From: Rhizobium leguminosarum bv. trifolii WSM2297
GTDB lineage: Bacteria; Pseudomonadota; Alphaproteobacteria; Rhizobiales; Rhizobiaceae
Direction: 5' to 3'
Assembly (NCBI RefSeq): GCF_000271845.1
Contig: NZ_JH719395.1
Span: 2,511,624-2,575,623, forward strand
Length of the DNA: 64,000 nucleotides
Below are positions 51,879 through 60,415 of this stretch, in pieces. A model generated the notes under the pieces. That model saw only the letters and a list, made by a program, of their open reading frames with translations, searched no databases and was not told the DNA's origin. Position numbers and translations under genes: made by a program. Each line of letters begins with the position of its first letter. Positions within the stretch are counted from its first letter, which is position 1.

Positions 51879-52223
51879 ATGAGCTATTCTATCTTCCAGT
51901 CCGGCCGCAGCCGCCGCAACGGCACCTTCCACAATCTGGAATCCGGCATCGAGGAGCAGATCGAGGCGTTGCGCGACGAACTCGCGGAACTGACGCGCAT
52001 CGTCGGCAAGAGTTCACGTCACCAGGGCGAGAAAATCCGCAGCCAGGCCGGCGCCGGTTATGAGGAATTGCTCGGCCGCAGCGAGGATCTGCTACGCGAA
52101 TTGCAGCGCGGCTACGAGTTCGGCACGACGGAAATGCGCGACACCGTGCGCAAACATCCGCTGGCAACCATCGGCGCCGCAGCCGTTTTCGGCCTCGCCA
52201 TCGCCTTCCTCGCCCGCCGCTGA
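51879..52223 (+). CDS. DUF883/ElaB-like tail-anchored stress protein
   Basis: A 114-residue protein. Residues 25-90 are helical and charged (ESGIEEQIEALRDELAELTR, LGRSEDLLRELQRGY), and the C-terminus is one hydrophobic helix preceded by RKHPLATIGAAAVFGLAIAF, a glycine-containing anchor typical for DUF883/YqjD-ElaB proteins that bind ribosomes or membranes in stationary phase. ATGGAGAC lies ahead of the ATG. EcfG-type promoter upstream. The next gene follows after nine bases. Confidence 0.82.
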   Translation: MSYSIFQSGRSRRNGTFHNLESGIEEQIEALRDELAELTRIVGKSSRHQGEKIRSQAGAGYEELLGRSEDLLRELQRGYEFGTTEMRDTVRKHPLATIGAAAVFGLAIAFLARR

Positions 52224-52232
52224 GGAAGCGCG

Positions 52233-52631
52233 ATGCTCTCGATCCTCAGCCTCGTAACGGGCGCAAGCGTGCACCGAACCATTGCACGCGCCAAGCGCAA
52301 TAGCATCTTCATCGCGCTCGCAGCGCTTTTTCTCCTTACAGCCTACGCGCTGGCTGTGACCGCCGGCGCCATCTGGCTCGCTCGCATCTACGGCGCGTTC
52401 GGCGCCGTTCTCTTCCTCGCCGCCTGCGCGCTGCTGATCGCCATCATCGCGCTGATGGTGATGGCGGTCATGAATGCCCGGGAAAAGCGTCGCGCCCGCG
52501 AGCGCCGCGTGGCGCTGGAATCCTTCGCAGCGGTCGGCCTCGGCCTGATCCGCTCTCAGCCGCTGCTGACCGCCGGCGTACTGGCGGCCATCGTCGCCGC
52601 CAATCTGGTGGGGTCGAAGCGGGAGGATTGA
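52233..52631 (+). CDS. Small membrane protein (holin-X/YqjE-like)
   Basis: A 132-residue protein with two central hydrophobic helices (FIALAALFLLTAYALAVTAG and AVLFLAACALLIAIIALMV), a basic middle (REKRRARERR) and a third hydrophobic stretch LLTAGVLAAIVAAN. It resembles YqjE/Holin-X proteins, which are often encoded next to DUF883 genes (yqjD-yqjE order). Same strand and 9-base gap, so it probably shares the stress promoter. Confidence 0.72.
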   Translation: MLSILSLVTGASVHRTIARAKRNSIFIALAALFLLTAYALAVTAGAIWLARIYGAFGAVLFLAACALLIAIIALMVMAVMNAREKRRARERRVALESFAAVGLGLIRSQPLLTAGVLAAIVAANLVGSKRED

Positions 52632-52639
52632 CAAGGCCA

Positions 52640-52770
52640 TAGGCCTCCTCATGCTTGCCACGGAATGAGGAACTATAGGTTCGGACTTGGGCGCACTGGG
52701 TTCCTGTGACGAGCACAGGAATCGGGGTGGAGAGGTAGTGACCTACGGCAATCTCCCATGGAGATGCTCG
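52640..52770. repeat. Palindromic intergenic sequence, candidate dispersed repeat
   Basis: It contains CCTCATGCTTGCCACGGAATGAGG and then TTCCTGTG-ACGAG-CACAGGAA, an 8-base perfect stem, within a gap between two converging genes. The TTCCTGTG...CACAGGAA pattern is, from memory, common in intergenic DNA of rhizobia. No coding potential. Confidence 0.45.
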
Positions 52771-52789
52771 TTCCCTCAACTCCGAAAAC

Positions 52790-52822
52790 GTAGAAAGCCG
52801 GCGCCCCAACAGGCCGCCGGCT
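52790..52822 (-). terminator. Terminator of the nepR-ecfG operon
   Basis: Stem AGCCGGCG (52796-52803) with CGCCGGCT (52815-52822). Read on the minus strand it is followed by TTCTACG, a short U-run. It lies 21 bases beyond the ecfG stop. Confidence 0.6.
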
Positions 52823-52842
52823 TCCTCGCAATCATAAATTTC

Positions 52843-53406
52843 TCAGAACGCAAACGCCTTCGACGTCAGCGGCGCCGAGGTGGCGTCGGGGCCGAAATCG
52901 GCCTCGCCTGATATCTGCAGCAATTCCTGCAGCCGCTGGCGGGCGCGGTTGACGCGGCTTTTGATGGTGCCGACGGCGCAGCCGCAGATTTCGGCCGCCT
53001 CCTCGTAGGAAAAACCCGAGGCGCCGACGAGGATGATCGCTTCGCGCTGGTCCGGCGGCAGCTGGTCGAGCGCTTTCTTGAAGTCCTGCAGATCCAGCGC
53101 ACCGTATTGCGAGGGGTGCATAGCCATCGACTCCGTGAACAGCCCGTCGCTGTCCTGGATTTCGCGGCCGCTCTTGCGCATCTGGCTATAGAGCTCATTG
53201 CGCAGGATCGTGAAGAGCCAGGCTTTCATATTTGTGCCCATCTCGAAATGATCCTGTTTGGCCCAGGCCTTCATTATGGTGTCCTGAACGAGATCATCGG
53301 CACGATCGTGCCGGCCGATCAGTGAAATTGCAAAGGCGCGGAGACTTGGGAGGGCCGCCAGCAGTTCCCGCTTGAAGCTGGGTTGCGCTTTATCTTCCAT
53401 GCGCAC
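52843..53406 (-). CDS. ecfG: EcfG (RpoE-like) general stress response sigma factor
   Basis: A 187-residue ECF sigma factor of the EcfG/ECF15 group. Region 2 includes LPSLRAFAISLIGRHDRADDLVQDTIMKAW and MKAWLFTILRNELYS; region 4 includes LPPDQREAIILVGASGFSYEEAAEICGC and VGTIKSRVNRARQRL. It directs RNA polymerase to GGAAC/CGTT promoters. It is held by NepR, whose gene ends four bases upstream. Both genes lie behind an EcfG-type promoter, so the system is autoregulated. Confidence 0.93.
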   Translation of the reverse strand: MRMEDKAQPSFKRELLAALPSLRAFAISLIGRHDRADDLVQDTIMKAWAKQDHFEMGTNMKAWLFTILRNELYSQMRKSGREIQDSDGLFTESMAMHPSQYGALDLQDFKKALDQLPPDQREAIILVGASGFSYEEAAEICGCAVGTIKSRVNRARQRLQELLQISGEADFGPDATSAPLTSKAFAF

Positions 53407-53410
53407 GATC

Positions 53411-53617
53411 CTATTCGGCCATCTTGGCAGAAGCCATCAGTTCGGCATGGTCGAGCTTTTCGAGAAGATCGAGAAAACGATCGGGGATCGCCTCCTCCTG
53501 CGCGGAGGCATAGAGCGACCGCAGCCTGACGCCGATCTGATTGTTCGGGTCCAGGATATCGCTTGCCCGCAGCTCCAGCTTGCGCTGATCAGCCGCTTCT
53601 TTCTTGCGTGTCGTCAT
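53411..53617 (-). CDS. nepR: NepR-family anti-sigma factor
   Basis: A 68-residue protein with the NepR core LDPNNQIGVRLRSLYASAQEEAIPDRFLDLLEKLD. It binds EcfG when unstressed and is taken away by phosphorylated PhyR. The ATG at 53617 gives a usual NepR size; the frame is open to 53716 (101 residues) and a longer N-terminus cannot be excluded since the promoter lies near 53767. It is cotranscribed with ecfG. Confidence 0.88.
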   Translation of the reverse strand: MTTRKKEAADQRKLELRASDILDPNNQIGVRLRSLYASAQEEAIPDRFLDLLEKLDHAELMASAKMAE

Positions 53618-53766
53618 CAAATCGTCTTCTCGCCGGTTGTCTGTTGGGGCGTGCATAGGATTGATTGCGATTTCAACCATGGACAGCGACTCTTCGAGTG
53701 TCGGTGTCGCCGGCATTTTCTGATGCTTGGGTCAAAACGCTACGCCCTTTCTTCGTCGGCTGGGAT

Positions 53767-53791
53767 AATGCGGCGCGACAAAAAAAGTTCC
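53767..53791 (-). promoter_or_regulatory. EcfG-type promoter of nepR-ecfG
   Basis: On the minus strand GGAAC (53787-53791) is followed after 16 bases by CATT (53767-53770), a one-base variant of CGTT. It lies back to back with the phyR promoter. Confidence 0.7.
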
Positions 53792-53800
53792 TGCCGTTTC

Positions 53801-53825
53801 GGAACTTTTTTATCAAGGTGACGTT
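53801..53825 (+). promoter_or_regulatory. EcfG-type promoter of phyR
   Basis: GGAAC (53801-53805), 16 bases, CGTT (53822-53825). The phyR ATG is at 53872. Its -35 is nine bases from the -35 of the divergent nepR promoter. Confidence 0.8.
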
Positions 53826-53871
53826 TACCGATCATTGAAGCCAATGACCGGCCTGCATACGGGAGCCCTTA

Positions 53872-54666
53872 ATGACACTTTCCACTCGAATCGCGCCGCA
53901 CCTTCCCTATCTGCGCCGCTATTCCCGCGCCCTTACCGGCACTCAGACCTCGGGCGACGCTTATGTCGCCGCTGTTCTCGAAGCCATCATCGCCGATCTG
54001 ACCATTTTCCCGGATACGGCGAATGACCGGGTGGCACTCTACAAACTGTTTACACAATTGTTTGGTTCCACCGCCGTCCAGATTCCGGAACCGACTTCGC
54101 CTTATGCATGGGAACAGCGCGCCACCCTGAACCTTTCGAAGGTTTCGCCGGGCGCCAGACAGGCCTTCCTGCTTGCCTCCGTAGAGAATTTCCGTGTCGC
54201 CGAGATCGGCGAAATCCTGGAACTCGACGAACAGGACGTCATGCGTCTGCTCGACATGGCCTCGCAGGAGATTTCCCGTCAGGTCGCAACCGATATCATG
54301 ATCATCGAGGACGAACCGCTGATCGCCATGGATATCGAGCAAATGGTCGAAAGCCTCGGTCATCGCGTCACCGGCATTGCCCGCACCCATGCCGAGGCCG
54401 TGGCGCTCTACAACAAGACCAAGCCGAGCATGGTGCTGGCCGACATCCAGTTGGCTGACGGCAGCTCCGGCATCGACGCCGTCAACGACATTCTCAAGAC
54501 GTCGAGCGTGCCGGTGATCTTCATTACCGCTTTCCCGGAAAGGCTTCTGACCGGCGAACGTCCGGAACCGACTTTCCTCGTTACCAAGCCGTTCAATCCA
54601 GACATGGTCAAGGCATTGATCAGCCAAGCTCTTTTCTTCAACGAATCGACCAGAGTGGCCGCCTGA
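53872..54666 (+). CDS. phyR: PhyR, anti-anti-sigma response regulator
   Basis: A 264-residue protein. The N-terminal 135 residues imitate an ECF sigma factor (LRRYSRALTGTQTSGDAYV, ARQAFLLASVENFRVAEIGEIL); the C-terminal receiver has IMIIEDEPLIAMD, the phospho-Asp in VLADIQLADGS and the Lys in LVTKPFNPD. When phosphorylated the sigma-like domain captures NepR and frees EcfG. It is divergent from nepR-ecfG and 175 bases upstream of an HWE kinase gene likely to phosphorylate it. Confidence 0.95.
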   Translation: MTLSTRIAPHLPYLRRYSRALTGTQTSGDAYVAAVLEAIIADLTIFPDTANDRVALYKLFTQLFGSTAVQIPEPTSPYAWEQRATLNLSKVSPGARQAFLLASVENFRVAEIGEILELDEQDVMRLLDMASQEISRQVATDIMIIEDEPLIAMDIEQMVESLGHRVTGIARTHAEAVALYNKTKPSMVLADIQLADGSSGIDAVNDILKTSSVPVIFITAFPERLLTGERPEPTFLVTKPFNPDMVKALISQALFFNESTRVAA

Positions 54667-54686
54667 GACTCAATTTTCCGGCCTTC

Positions 54687-54712
54687 GGAACCAAATCGCC
54701 AAAACAGGCGTT
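54687..54712 (+). promoter_or_regulatory. EcfG-type promoter of the HWE kinase gene
   Basis: GGAAC (54687-54691), 17 bases, CGTT (54709-54712), 129 bases upstream of the GTG start at 54841. Confidence 0.68.
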
Positions 54713-54840
54713 CCGGTGCTACCGGGACGCTCCGCTGGCTTTAACGGTTTTTGCAGCGCTTTGTTCTAGAGTTGACGGGCGGCGTCCGTAAGGATGCTTC
54801 CTTCAGCGACGTTCAAGATGTCACAAGGAAAGGCGGCCGA

Positions 54841-55854
54841 GTGAATACGACTGAACCATTGTCCGGCATGCCTTTTACCTTCGAGGGCAAAGCCGCAATG
54901 ATGGAACGCGCGCTCGGCAGCGCCGGGATTTCAATCCTCTGCCAGGACGCCCGGCTGTCAATCTTCTATGCCGAAAATCTGCCGCCGCATTTCGCAGCGC
55001 TCTTCACGCCGGGCGACGGCGATGCCGTCCTGTTCGGCGACACGCATGGCCGGTATCTGACGGCGCTGAAACACAAAGTGCTGGAAACCGGAATCCCCAA
55101 CAATGCCGAGGTCGAGATCGACGTCGACGGCGAAATGCGCACCTATGAGCTGAAGATCCAGCGCACCGGCAAACGCGGCACTCATGGACTTCTGTCGGTC
55201 ATGGCAGAAGTCACCGAAAGCCGGCATCGTGAAAAAGTGCTGAAGTCGCTGTTGCGCGAACTTTCGCACCGCTCCAAGAATCTTCTCGCCATCATCCAGG
55301 GCATCGCCACGCAGACGGCGCGCAACACGCTCTCTCTCGACAGTTTCCTGCTCAAATTCCGCGGGCGGCTGCAATCGCTCTCCAACTCGCAGGATCTGAT
55401 CACGGATTCGAGCTGGCGCGGCGCCTATCTCTTCGACCTTGCCGAAAAGCAATTCGCTCCCTACTGGCCGGAAACGGCCGGCTCCATGCCGATTTACGGC
55501 ATCAACGCCCATCTGACGCCGAATGCCGCCGTGCATCTCGGGCTCGCCCTCCACGAACTCATCGTCAACTCCGCCTCCTATGGCGCGATCTCCGGTGGAG
55601 CCGCCTCGATCACCTTGAACTGCCGCGACGCCATGATCGGCGACAGGAAGGCGATCGAAGTCACCTGGGCAGAGTTGCTGCAGAACCAGACAGAAGTCCA
55701 CGAATTCAGCGACAACAGCTTCGGCCGCACCGTGCTCGAGCGTGTCGTGCCCTCATCCGTCAACGGCAAGGCGGACCTGAACCTCGTTCCCGGCCGCATT
55801 GAATATCGTCTGACTATTCCGGAAACCGAATTCGAAATCTTCAAGCGGGTGTGA
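54841..55854 (+). CDS. HWE-family sensor histidine kinase of the general stress response
   Basis: A 337-residue soluble kinase. Residues 20-135 look like a PAS domain (GISILCQDARLSIFYAENL); the phosphoacceptor is in LLRELSHRSKNLLAIIQGIA and the ATP-binding domain has LGLALHELIVNSASYG and the WxE motif in EVTWAELLQ, which defines the HWE group. No membrane segment, so the signal is cytoplasmic. The GTG at 54841 has AGGAAAGGCGG upstream. Gene order next to phyR implies PhyR is the partner. Confidence 0.88.
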   Translation: MNTTEPLSGMPFTFEGKAAMMERALGSAGISILCQDARLSIFYAENLPPHFAALFTPGDGDAVLFGDTHGRYLTALKHKVLETGIPNNAEVEIDVDGEMRTYELKIQRTGKRGTHGLLSVMAEVTESRHREKVLKSLLRELSHRSKNLLAIIQGIATQTARNTLSLDSFLLKFRGRLQSLSNSQDLITDSSWRGAYLFDLAEKQFAPYWPETAGSMPIYGINAHLTPNAAVHLGLALHELIVNSASYGAISGGAASITLNCRDAMIGDRKAIEVTWAELLQNQTEVHEFSDNSFGRTVLERVVPSSVNGKADLNLVPGRIEYRLTIPETEFEIFKRV

Positions 55855-56264
55855 AAGCTGGAAACCAGACGGCCGAACGGAAAAACAGCCGGTGCGAGGG
55901 CGGCGCACCGGCTGTCTTCACTCACCGGGAGGGGACCGTGAGTACGTCCGGATAGTGGGTTGGGGGCGCGCATGTTGGGTCGATGCGATCACCATCCGGA
56001 TATCGCAATAACGACGACATCAAACATTGGTTCCCCGCCAAACGAAAAAAATATCGACTTTTTTCAATTTTTTTTTGGATGCGCTTCTCCGGCCGCACGC
56101 CCGATCATTTCACCGGCAAACGCCTCTATCAATTACCCCGACAAAACAGTTACTTACATGAATACGCTCAGCGTAAGGCCATCAAAATTTTACCGTTTGA
56201 TAAATTTTTAAACCTGAGTTACCTTTTTCCTCACAGGCCGTTTACCAATAATGAGGGAACTTCA
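55855..56264. promoter_or_regulatory. 410-base non-coding region upstream of preT
   Basis: After the terminator, the sequence from 56010 to 56250 becomes strongly AT-rich with A and T runs. A frame open from 55983 runs into preT but has non-biased codons and no ribosome site. It probably contains the preTA promoter and upstream AT-rich control elements. Confidence 0.5.
55885..55920 (+). terminator. Terminator after the HWE kinase gene
   Basis: Perfect 11-base stem ACAGCCGGTGC (55885-55895) with GCACCGGCTGT (55905-55915), followed by CTTCACTC, a poor U-tract. Confidence 0.65.
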
Positions 56265-57626
56265 ATGGAACGACTGGAAACTGGGATTCATCCCGGCCGG
56301 CTTTCGTCCGCCGAGTATGAGGCTAATTTTTCCGATCTGCATCCGCGCCTCGACAATCACGAGGCGCTGGTCGCCGCCGACCGCTGTTATTTCTGCTACG
56401 ATGCGCCGTGCATGACGGCCTGTCCCACCTCGATCGATATTCCGCTGTTCATCCGCCAGATTTCGACCGGCAATCCGATTGGCTCGGCCAAGACGATCTT
56501 CGACCAGAACATCCTTGGCGGCATGTGCGCCCGCGTCTGTCCCACCGAAGAGCTCTGCGAACAGGCCTGTGTGCGCAACACGGCAGAAGAGCGCCCAGTG
56601 GAGATCGGCCGCCTGCAGCGTTATGCGACCGATGCCGCCATGCAGGCCGGCAGGCAGTTCTACGCCAGGGCCGAAGCATCAGGAAAGACAATCGCCGTCG
56701 TCGGCGCAGGCCCGGCCGGTCTTGCCGCCGCCCATCGCCTGGCCGTGAAGGGCCATTCCGTCACCATTTATGATGCCAGGGAAAAATCCGGCGGCCTCAA
56801 CGAATACGGCATCGCCACCTATAAGACGGTCGATGATTTCGCCCAGAAGGAAGTCGATTACATCATGTCGATTGGCGGCATCGAGGTTCGCCACGGCGCT
56901 CTTCTCGGCCGGGATTTTTCGCTTGCCGACCTGCAAGCGCAGTATGACGCCGTCTTTCTCGGCATCGGCCTTGCCGGCGTCAACGCGCTGCGCATCGACG
57001 GCGAGAACCTCGCCGGCGTCGACGACGCCGTCGATTTCATCGCGGCACTGCGCCAAGCCGAAGACAAGAGCAACATCGCTATCGGCCGCCGCGTCGTCGT
57101 CCTTGGCGGCGGCATGACGGCGATCGACGCTGCCGTCCAGGCCAAGCTGCTCGGCGCCGAGGAGGTGACGATCTGTTACCGCCGCGGCAAGGAGCACATG
57201 AACGCCTCGGAATATGAGCAGGATCTCGCAAGCTCCAAGGGCGTCATCATCCGCCATTGGCTGACGCCGAAATCGATCCTGTCGCAGGACGGCAAGGTTG
57301 CCGCAATCGAGGTGGAATACACCAAGATCCTCGAAGGCCGCCTCATCGGCACCGGCGAGACCGGTGTGATCGCCGCCGATCAGATCTTCAAGGCGATCGG
57401 CCAGAGCTTTGACGCTGCGGGCCTCGGTTCGCTACGCATGGAATCCGGCCGTATCGCCGTCGATGCCGACGGCCACACCTCGCTCGATGGCGTCTGGGCC
57501 GGCGGCGACTGCGTCTTCGGCGGCGACGATCTCACGGTTTCCGCCGTCGCTCATGGCCGCGACGCGGCTGAATCCATCCATCGCACCCTCACCGCAGCCG
57601 CCGCTCCGGCTGTCGCGGTTGCTTGA
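56265..57626 (+). CDS. preT: PreT, dihydropyrimidine dehydrogenase FAD/Fe-S subunit
   Basis: A 453-residue flavoprotein related to the small subunit of glutamate synthase. N-terminal Fe-S ligands lie in CYFCYDAPCMTACPTSIDI and CARVCPTEELCEQAC; the FAD motif is AVVGAGPAGLAAAHRLA and the NAD(P)H motif VVVLGGGMTAIDAAVQ; the C-terminus VWAGGDCVFGGDDLTVSAV ends the FAD domain. It passes electrons from NADH to PreA. The ATG at 56265 has GAGGGA upstream. preA starts after 15 bases. Confidence 0.9.
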   Translation: MERLETGIHPGRLSSAEYEANFSDLHPRLDNHEALVAADRCYFCYDAPCMTACPTSIDIPLFIRQISTGNPIGSAKTIFDQNILGGMCARVCPTEELCEQACVRNTAEERPVEIGRLQRYATDAAMQAGRQFYARAEASGKTIAVVGAGPAGLAAAHRLAVKGHSVTIYDAREKSGGLNEYGIATYKTVDDFAQKEVDYIMSIGGIEVRHGALLGRDFSLADLQAQYDAVFLGIGLAGVNALRIDGENLAGVDDAVDFIAALRQAEDKSNIAIGRRVVVLGGGMTAIDAAVQAKLLGAEEVTICYRRGKEHMNASEYEQDLASSKGVIIRHWLTPKSILSQDGKVAAIEVEYTKILEGRLIGTGETGVIAADQIFKAIGQSFDAAGLGSLRMESGRIAVDADGHTSLDGVWAGGDCVFGGDDLTVSAVAHGRDAAESIHRTLTAAAAPAVAVA

Positions 57627-57641
57627 AGGGGAGAATGAACA

Positions 57642-58955
57642 ATGGCTGATCTCCGCAATAATTTCGTCGGCATCAAATCCCCGAACCCGTTCTGGCTGGC
57701 GTCGGCGCCGCCGACCGACAAGGCCTATAACGTCGAGCGCGCCTTCAAGGCCGGCTGGGGCGGTGTGGTCTGGAAGACGCTCGGCGAGGAAGGCCCGCCC
57801 GTCGTCAACGTCAACGGCCCGCGTTACGGCGCGATCTTTGGCGCCGATCGACGCCTGCTGGGCCTCAACAATATCGAACTGATTACCGATCGCGACCTCT
57901 ACACCAATCTTCGCGAAATGAAGCAGGTGAAGATGAACTGGCCGGACCGGGCGCTGATCGCCTCGATCATGGTGCCCTGCGAGGAGGAGGCCTGGAAGGC
58001 GATCCTTCCTCTTGTCGAAGAGACCGGCGCCGACGGCATCGAGCTCAACTTCGGCTGTCCGCACGGCATGTCGGAGCGCGGCATGGGCTCGGCTGTCGGC
58101 CAGGTGCCGGAATATATCGAAATGGTCGTGCGCTGGTGCAAGCAATACACCCGCATGCCCGTCATCACCAAGCTGACGCCGAATATCACCGATGTCCGCC
58201 GTCCCGCCCGCGCCGCCAAGGCCGGCGGCACCGATGCCGTCTCGCTGATCAACACGATCAATTCGATCGTCTCCGTCGATCTCGACAACTTCGCCCCCAA
58301 CCCGACAGTCGGCGGCAAGGGCAGCCATGGCGGTTATTGTGGCCCAGCGGTCAAGCCGATCGCGCTCAACATGGTGGCCGAGATCGCCCGTGATCCCGAA
58401 ACCTACGGCCTGCCGATCTCCGGCATCGGCGGCATCACCACCTGGCGGGACGCCGCGGAATTCCTCGTTCTCGGCGCCGGCAACGTCCAGGTCTGCACGG
58501 CGGCGATGACCTACGGCTTCAAGATCGTGCAGGAGATGATCACCGGCCTCTCCGATTGGATGGACGAGAAGGGCCATCGCAGCCTCGAAGACATCACCGG
58601 CCACGCCGTGCCCAATGTCACCGACTGGCAGTATCTGAACCTCAACTATATCGCCAAGGCGAAGATCGACCAGGACGCCTGCATCAAATGCGGCCGCTGC
58701 CATATCGCCTGCGAGGACACCTCGCACCAGGCGATTACGAACGTCGTCAACGGCCTGCGTCATTTCGAGGTCATTGAAGAGGAATGCGTCGGCTGCAATC
58801 TCTGCGTCAATGTCTGCCCGGTCGAGAACTGCATCACCCTGGAGCAGCTCCCCGCCGGCACCCTCGACAAGCGCACCGGCCGCGTCGTCGACCCGAACTA
58901 CGCCAACTGGACGACGCACCCGAACAACCCGATGGCCCGTCAGGCGGCGGAGTAA
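57642..58955 (+). CDS. preA: PreA, NAD-dependent dihydropyrimidine dehydrogenase catalytic subunit
   Basis: A 437-residue enzyme. An FMN TIM-barrel ([38 protein letters not shown] with the active-site region, [15 protein letters not shown]) is followed by two [4Fe-4S] motifs [11 protein letters not shown] and [16 protein letters not shown]. It reduces uracil and thymine to dihydropyrimidines, the first step of reductive pyrimidine breakdown. It forms one operon with preT. Other pathway genes (dihydropyrimidinase, ureidopropionase) are not in the window. Confidence 0.93.
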   Translation: MADLRNNFVGIKSPNPFWLASAPPTDKAYNVERAFKAGWGGVVWKTLGEEGPPVVNVNGPRYGAIFGADRRLLGLNNIELITDRDLYTNLREMKQVKMNWPDRALIASIMVPCEEEAWKAILPLVEETGADGIELNFGCPHGMSERGMGSAVGQVPEYIEMVVRWCKQYTRMPVITKLTPNITDVRRPARAAKAGGTDAVSLINTINSIVSVDLDNFAPNPTVGGKGSHGGYCGPAVKPIALNMVAEIARDPETYGLPISGIGGITTWRDAAEFLVLGAGNVQVCTAAMTYGFKIVQEMITGLSDWMDEKGHRSLEDITGHAVPNVTDWQYLNLNYIAKAKIDQDACIKCGRCHIACEDTSHQAITNVVNGLRHFEVIEEECVGCNLCVNVCPVENCITLEQLPAGTLDKRTGRVVDPNYANWTTHPNNPMARQAAE

Positions 58956-59066
58956 TCGGTTTGCAACGCCGCGGAGAAGATCGCTCCGCGGCGTTGCGCT
59001 GAGCCGGCAATGGATTTATGCCGACCATGCTGCACGATGGCAGCGTGTCACGAAGAGGAGGCAGCC

Positions 59067-59303
59067 ATGGCTCGCAAACACCTCACCGACTTCAGCTTTT
59101 GAGGTCACGTCGAAACGACGTAAATCCTTCCCGTCGGAAGCCCGGGTCAAAACCGGTTCGCAATTCGTCCATGGCGACGTCGAACTGATCGAAAAACTCG
59201 GCCGCAACGATCCCTGCCCCTGCGGTTCCAGGAGGCGGTGTTCAAGAACTGCTGCCTGCAATCCGGCCGTTATGACGGCATCGAGCGGGATCACTATTTT
59301 TAG
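59067..59303 (+). pseudogene. Decayed small SEC-C domain gene (two frameshifts)
   Basis: A strong AGAGGAGGC ribosome site precedes ATG 59067, but the frame stops after 11 codons ([11 protein letters not shown]). Dropping one T from the TTTT run at 59097-59100 restores a frame reading [19 protein letters not shown] and then [15 protein letters not shown], the start of a SEC-C zinc motif. A second shift near 59230 is required to continue with [20 protein letters not shown] and the stop at 59303. Both halves of the zinc motif (CPC and CC) are visible in different frames. Confidence 0.75.
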
Positions 59304-59345
59304 AGACCGCGACTGAAAGTGGCGGCGCCCTTCAAGAAAGGGCGC

Positions 59346-60323
59346 CTAACCGGCGAACGATTTTCGGTAGGCGCTTGGGCTGGTGCCGAACCGCCTGCGG
59401 AAATGATGGCGCATCGTCGCCAGCGTGCCAAAGCCGCTTGATATCGCGATGTCATCGAGCGACACCGCAAGCTCCTTCTCCAGGAGATCGCGGGCGTGGC
59501 GCAACCGCTCCTTCAGCAGCCATTCGCCGACGCTGAGACCCGTCGTCGCTTCGAAGCGGCGCTGGAAGGTGCGCATGCTCATGCCCGCTCGTTCGGCAAG
59601 CAGGCTGATCGGCTGCTCCCTAGAAAGGCTTTGGCGCATCCACTCGATCAGCGGACCGAGCCGAATACCCTCGCGCTCCTCGGGAACCGGCGCGCGGATG
59701 AATTGCGCCTGCCCGCCTTCGCGGTGTGGCGGCACGACGAGACGGCGTGCGACGCTGTTTGCCGCCTCCGAACCGAAATCGCCGCGGACCACATGCAGGC
59801 AGAGATCGATGCCGGCGGCACTGCCGGCCGCCGTCAGCAGGCTGCCTTCGTCGATGTAGAGCACGCCGGCATCGAACGTGATGTCGGGGTAGCGGGCGGC
59901 GATCGAGGCGACATAGCGCCAATGCGTCGTCGCCCTGCGGTTGGCGAGCAATCCCGATCCGGCGAGAACCGCAACGCCGGAGCAGAGCGACATGATGCGC
60001 GCGCCGCGCTGATGCGCCGCCCTGAGGGCGGCGGCGAGAGGCGCCGGCACCGGCGCGTCGATCGCCCGCCAGCCGGGCACGACGATCAGATCAGCCTCGT
60101 CGAGCACCTCCAGCCCCTTGTCGACCGCGACCGTCAATCCGCCGGCGGCGCGAAGCGGTCCCGGCTCGATGCCGCAGACCGAGAATCGATACCAGCCCTC
60201 GCCCATTTCCGGGCGCGGCAGGCCGAAGACCTCGTAGGCGATGCCGAATTCGAAGGTGCAGAGCCCATCATAGGCGAGGGCTGCGACTAGCGGTCCCTTT
60301 GTCTGATGCTGTGAGTTTGGCAT
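59346..60323 (-). CDS. FtrA-like transcriptional regulator (GATase1-like plus AraC domain)
   Basis: A 325-residue regulator. The N-terminal DJ-1/PfpI-like domain holds LVAALAYDGLCTFEFGIAYE and the nucleophile elbow IMSLCSGVAVLAGSG; the C-terminal AraC domain contains SLLAERAGMSMRTFQRRFEATTG and ISSGFGTLATMRHHFRRRFG. It is divergent from a rhodanese gene, the usual neighbour of FtrA-type regulators, and probably controls it. Starts at 60359 (GTG), 60344 and 60323 are all possible; the last was chosen for length and AAAG upstream. Confidence 0.82.
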   Translation of the reverse strand: MPNSQHQTKGPLVAALAYDGLCTFEFGIAYEVFGLPRPEMGEGWYRFSVCGIEPGPLRAAGGLTVAVDKGLEVLDEADLIVVPGWRAIDAPVPAPLAAALRAAHQRGARIMSLCSGVAVLAGSGLLANRRATTHWRYVASIAARYPDITFDAGVLYIDEGSLLTAAGSAAGIDLCLHVVRGDFGSEAANSVARRLVVPPHREGGQAQFIRAPVPEEREGIRLGPLIEWMRQSLSREQPISLLAERAGMSMRTFQRRFEATTGLSVGEWLLKERLRHARDLLEKELAVSLDDIAISSGFGTLATMRHHFRRRFGTSPSAYRKSFAG

Positions 60324-60415
60324 GATCTTTACGCTGTCAGTCATGATGGCCAATTTCACAAAGCTCTAGCATCGGCGATACCAGACGGCAATTCCAACAT
60401 GGAAAGGAAAGACAG

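Noticed and set aside
55983..56264. Extension of preT by 94 residues
   Set aside because: The sequence is low-GC with homopolymer runs and ends at GAGGGA-ATG where the family N-terminus begins.
57432..58919. Long 495-codon open frame antisense to preA
   Set aside because: It is the mirror of a clear dihydropyrimidine dehydrogenase, with no ribosome site or motif; high GC creates such shadows.
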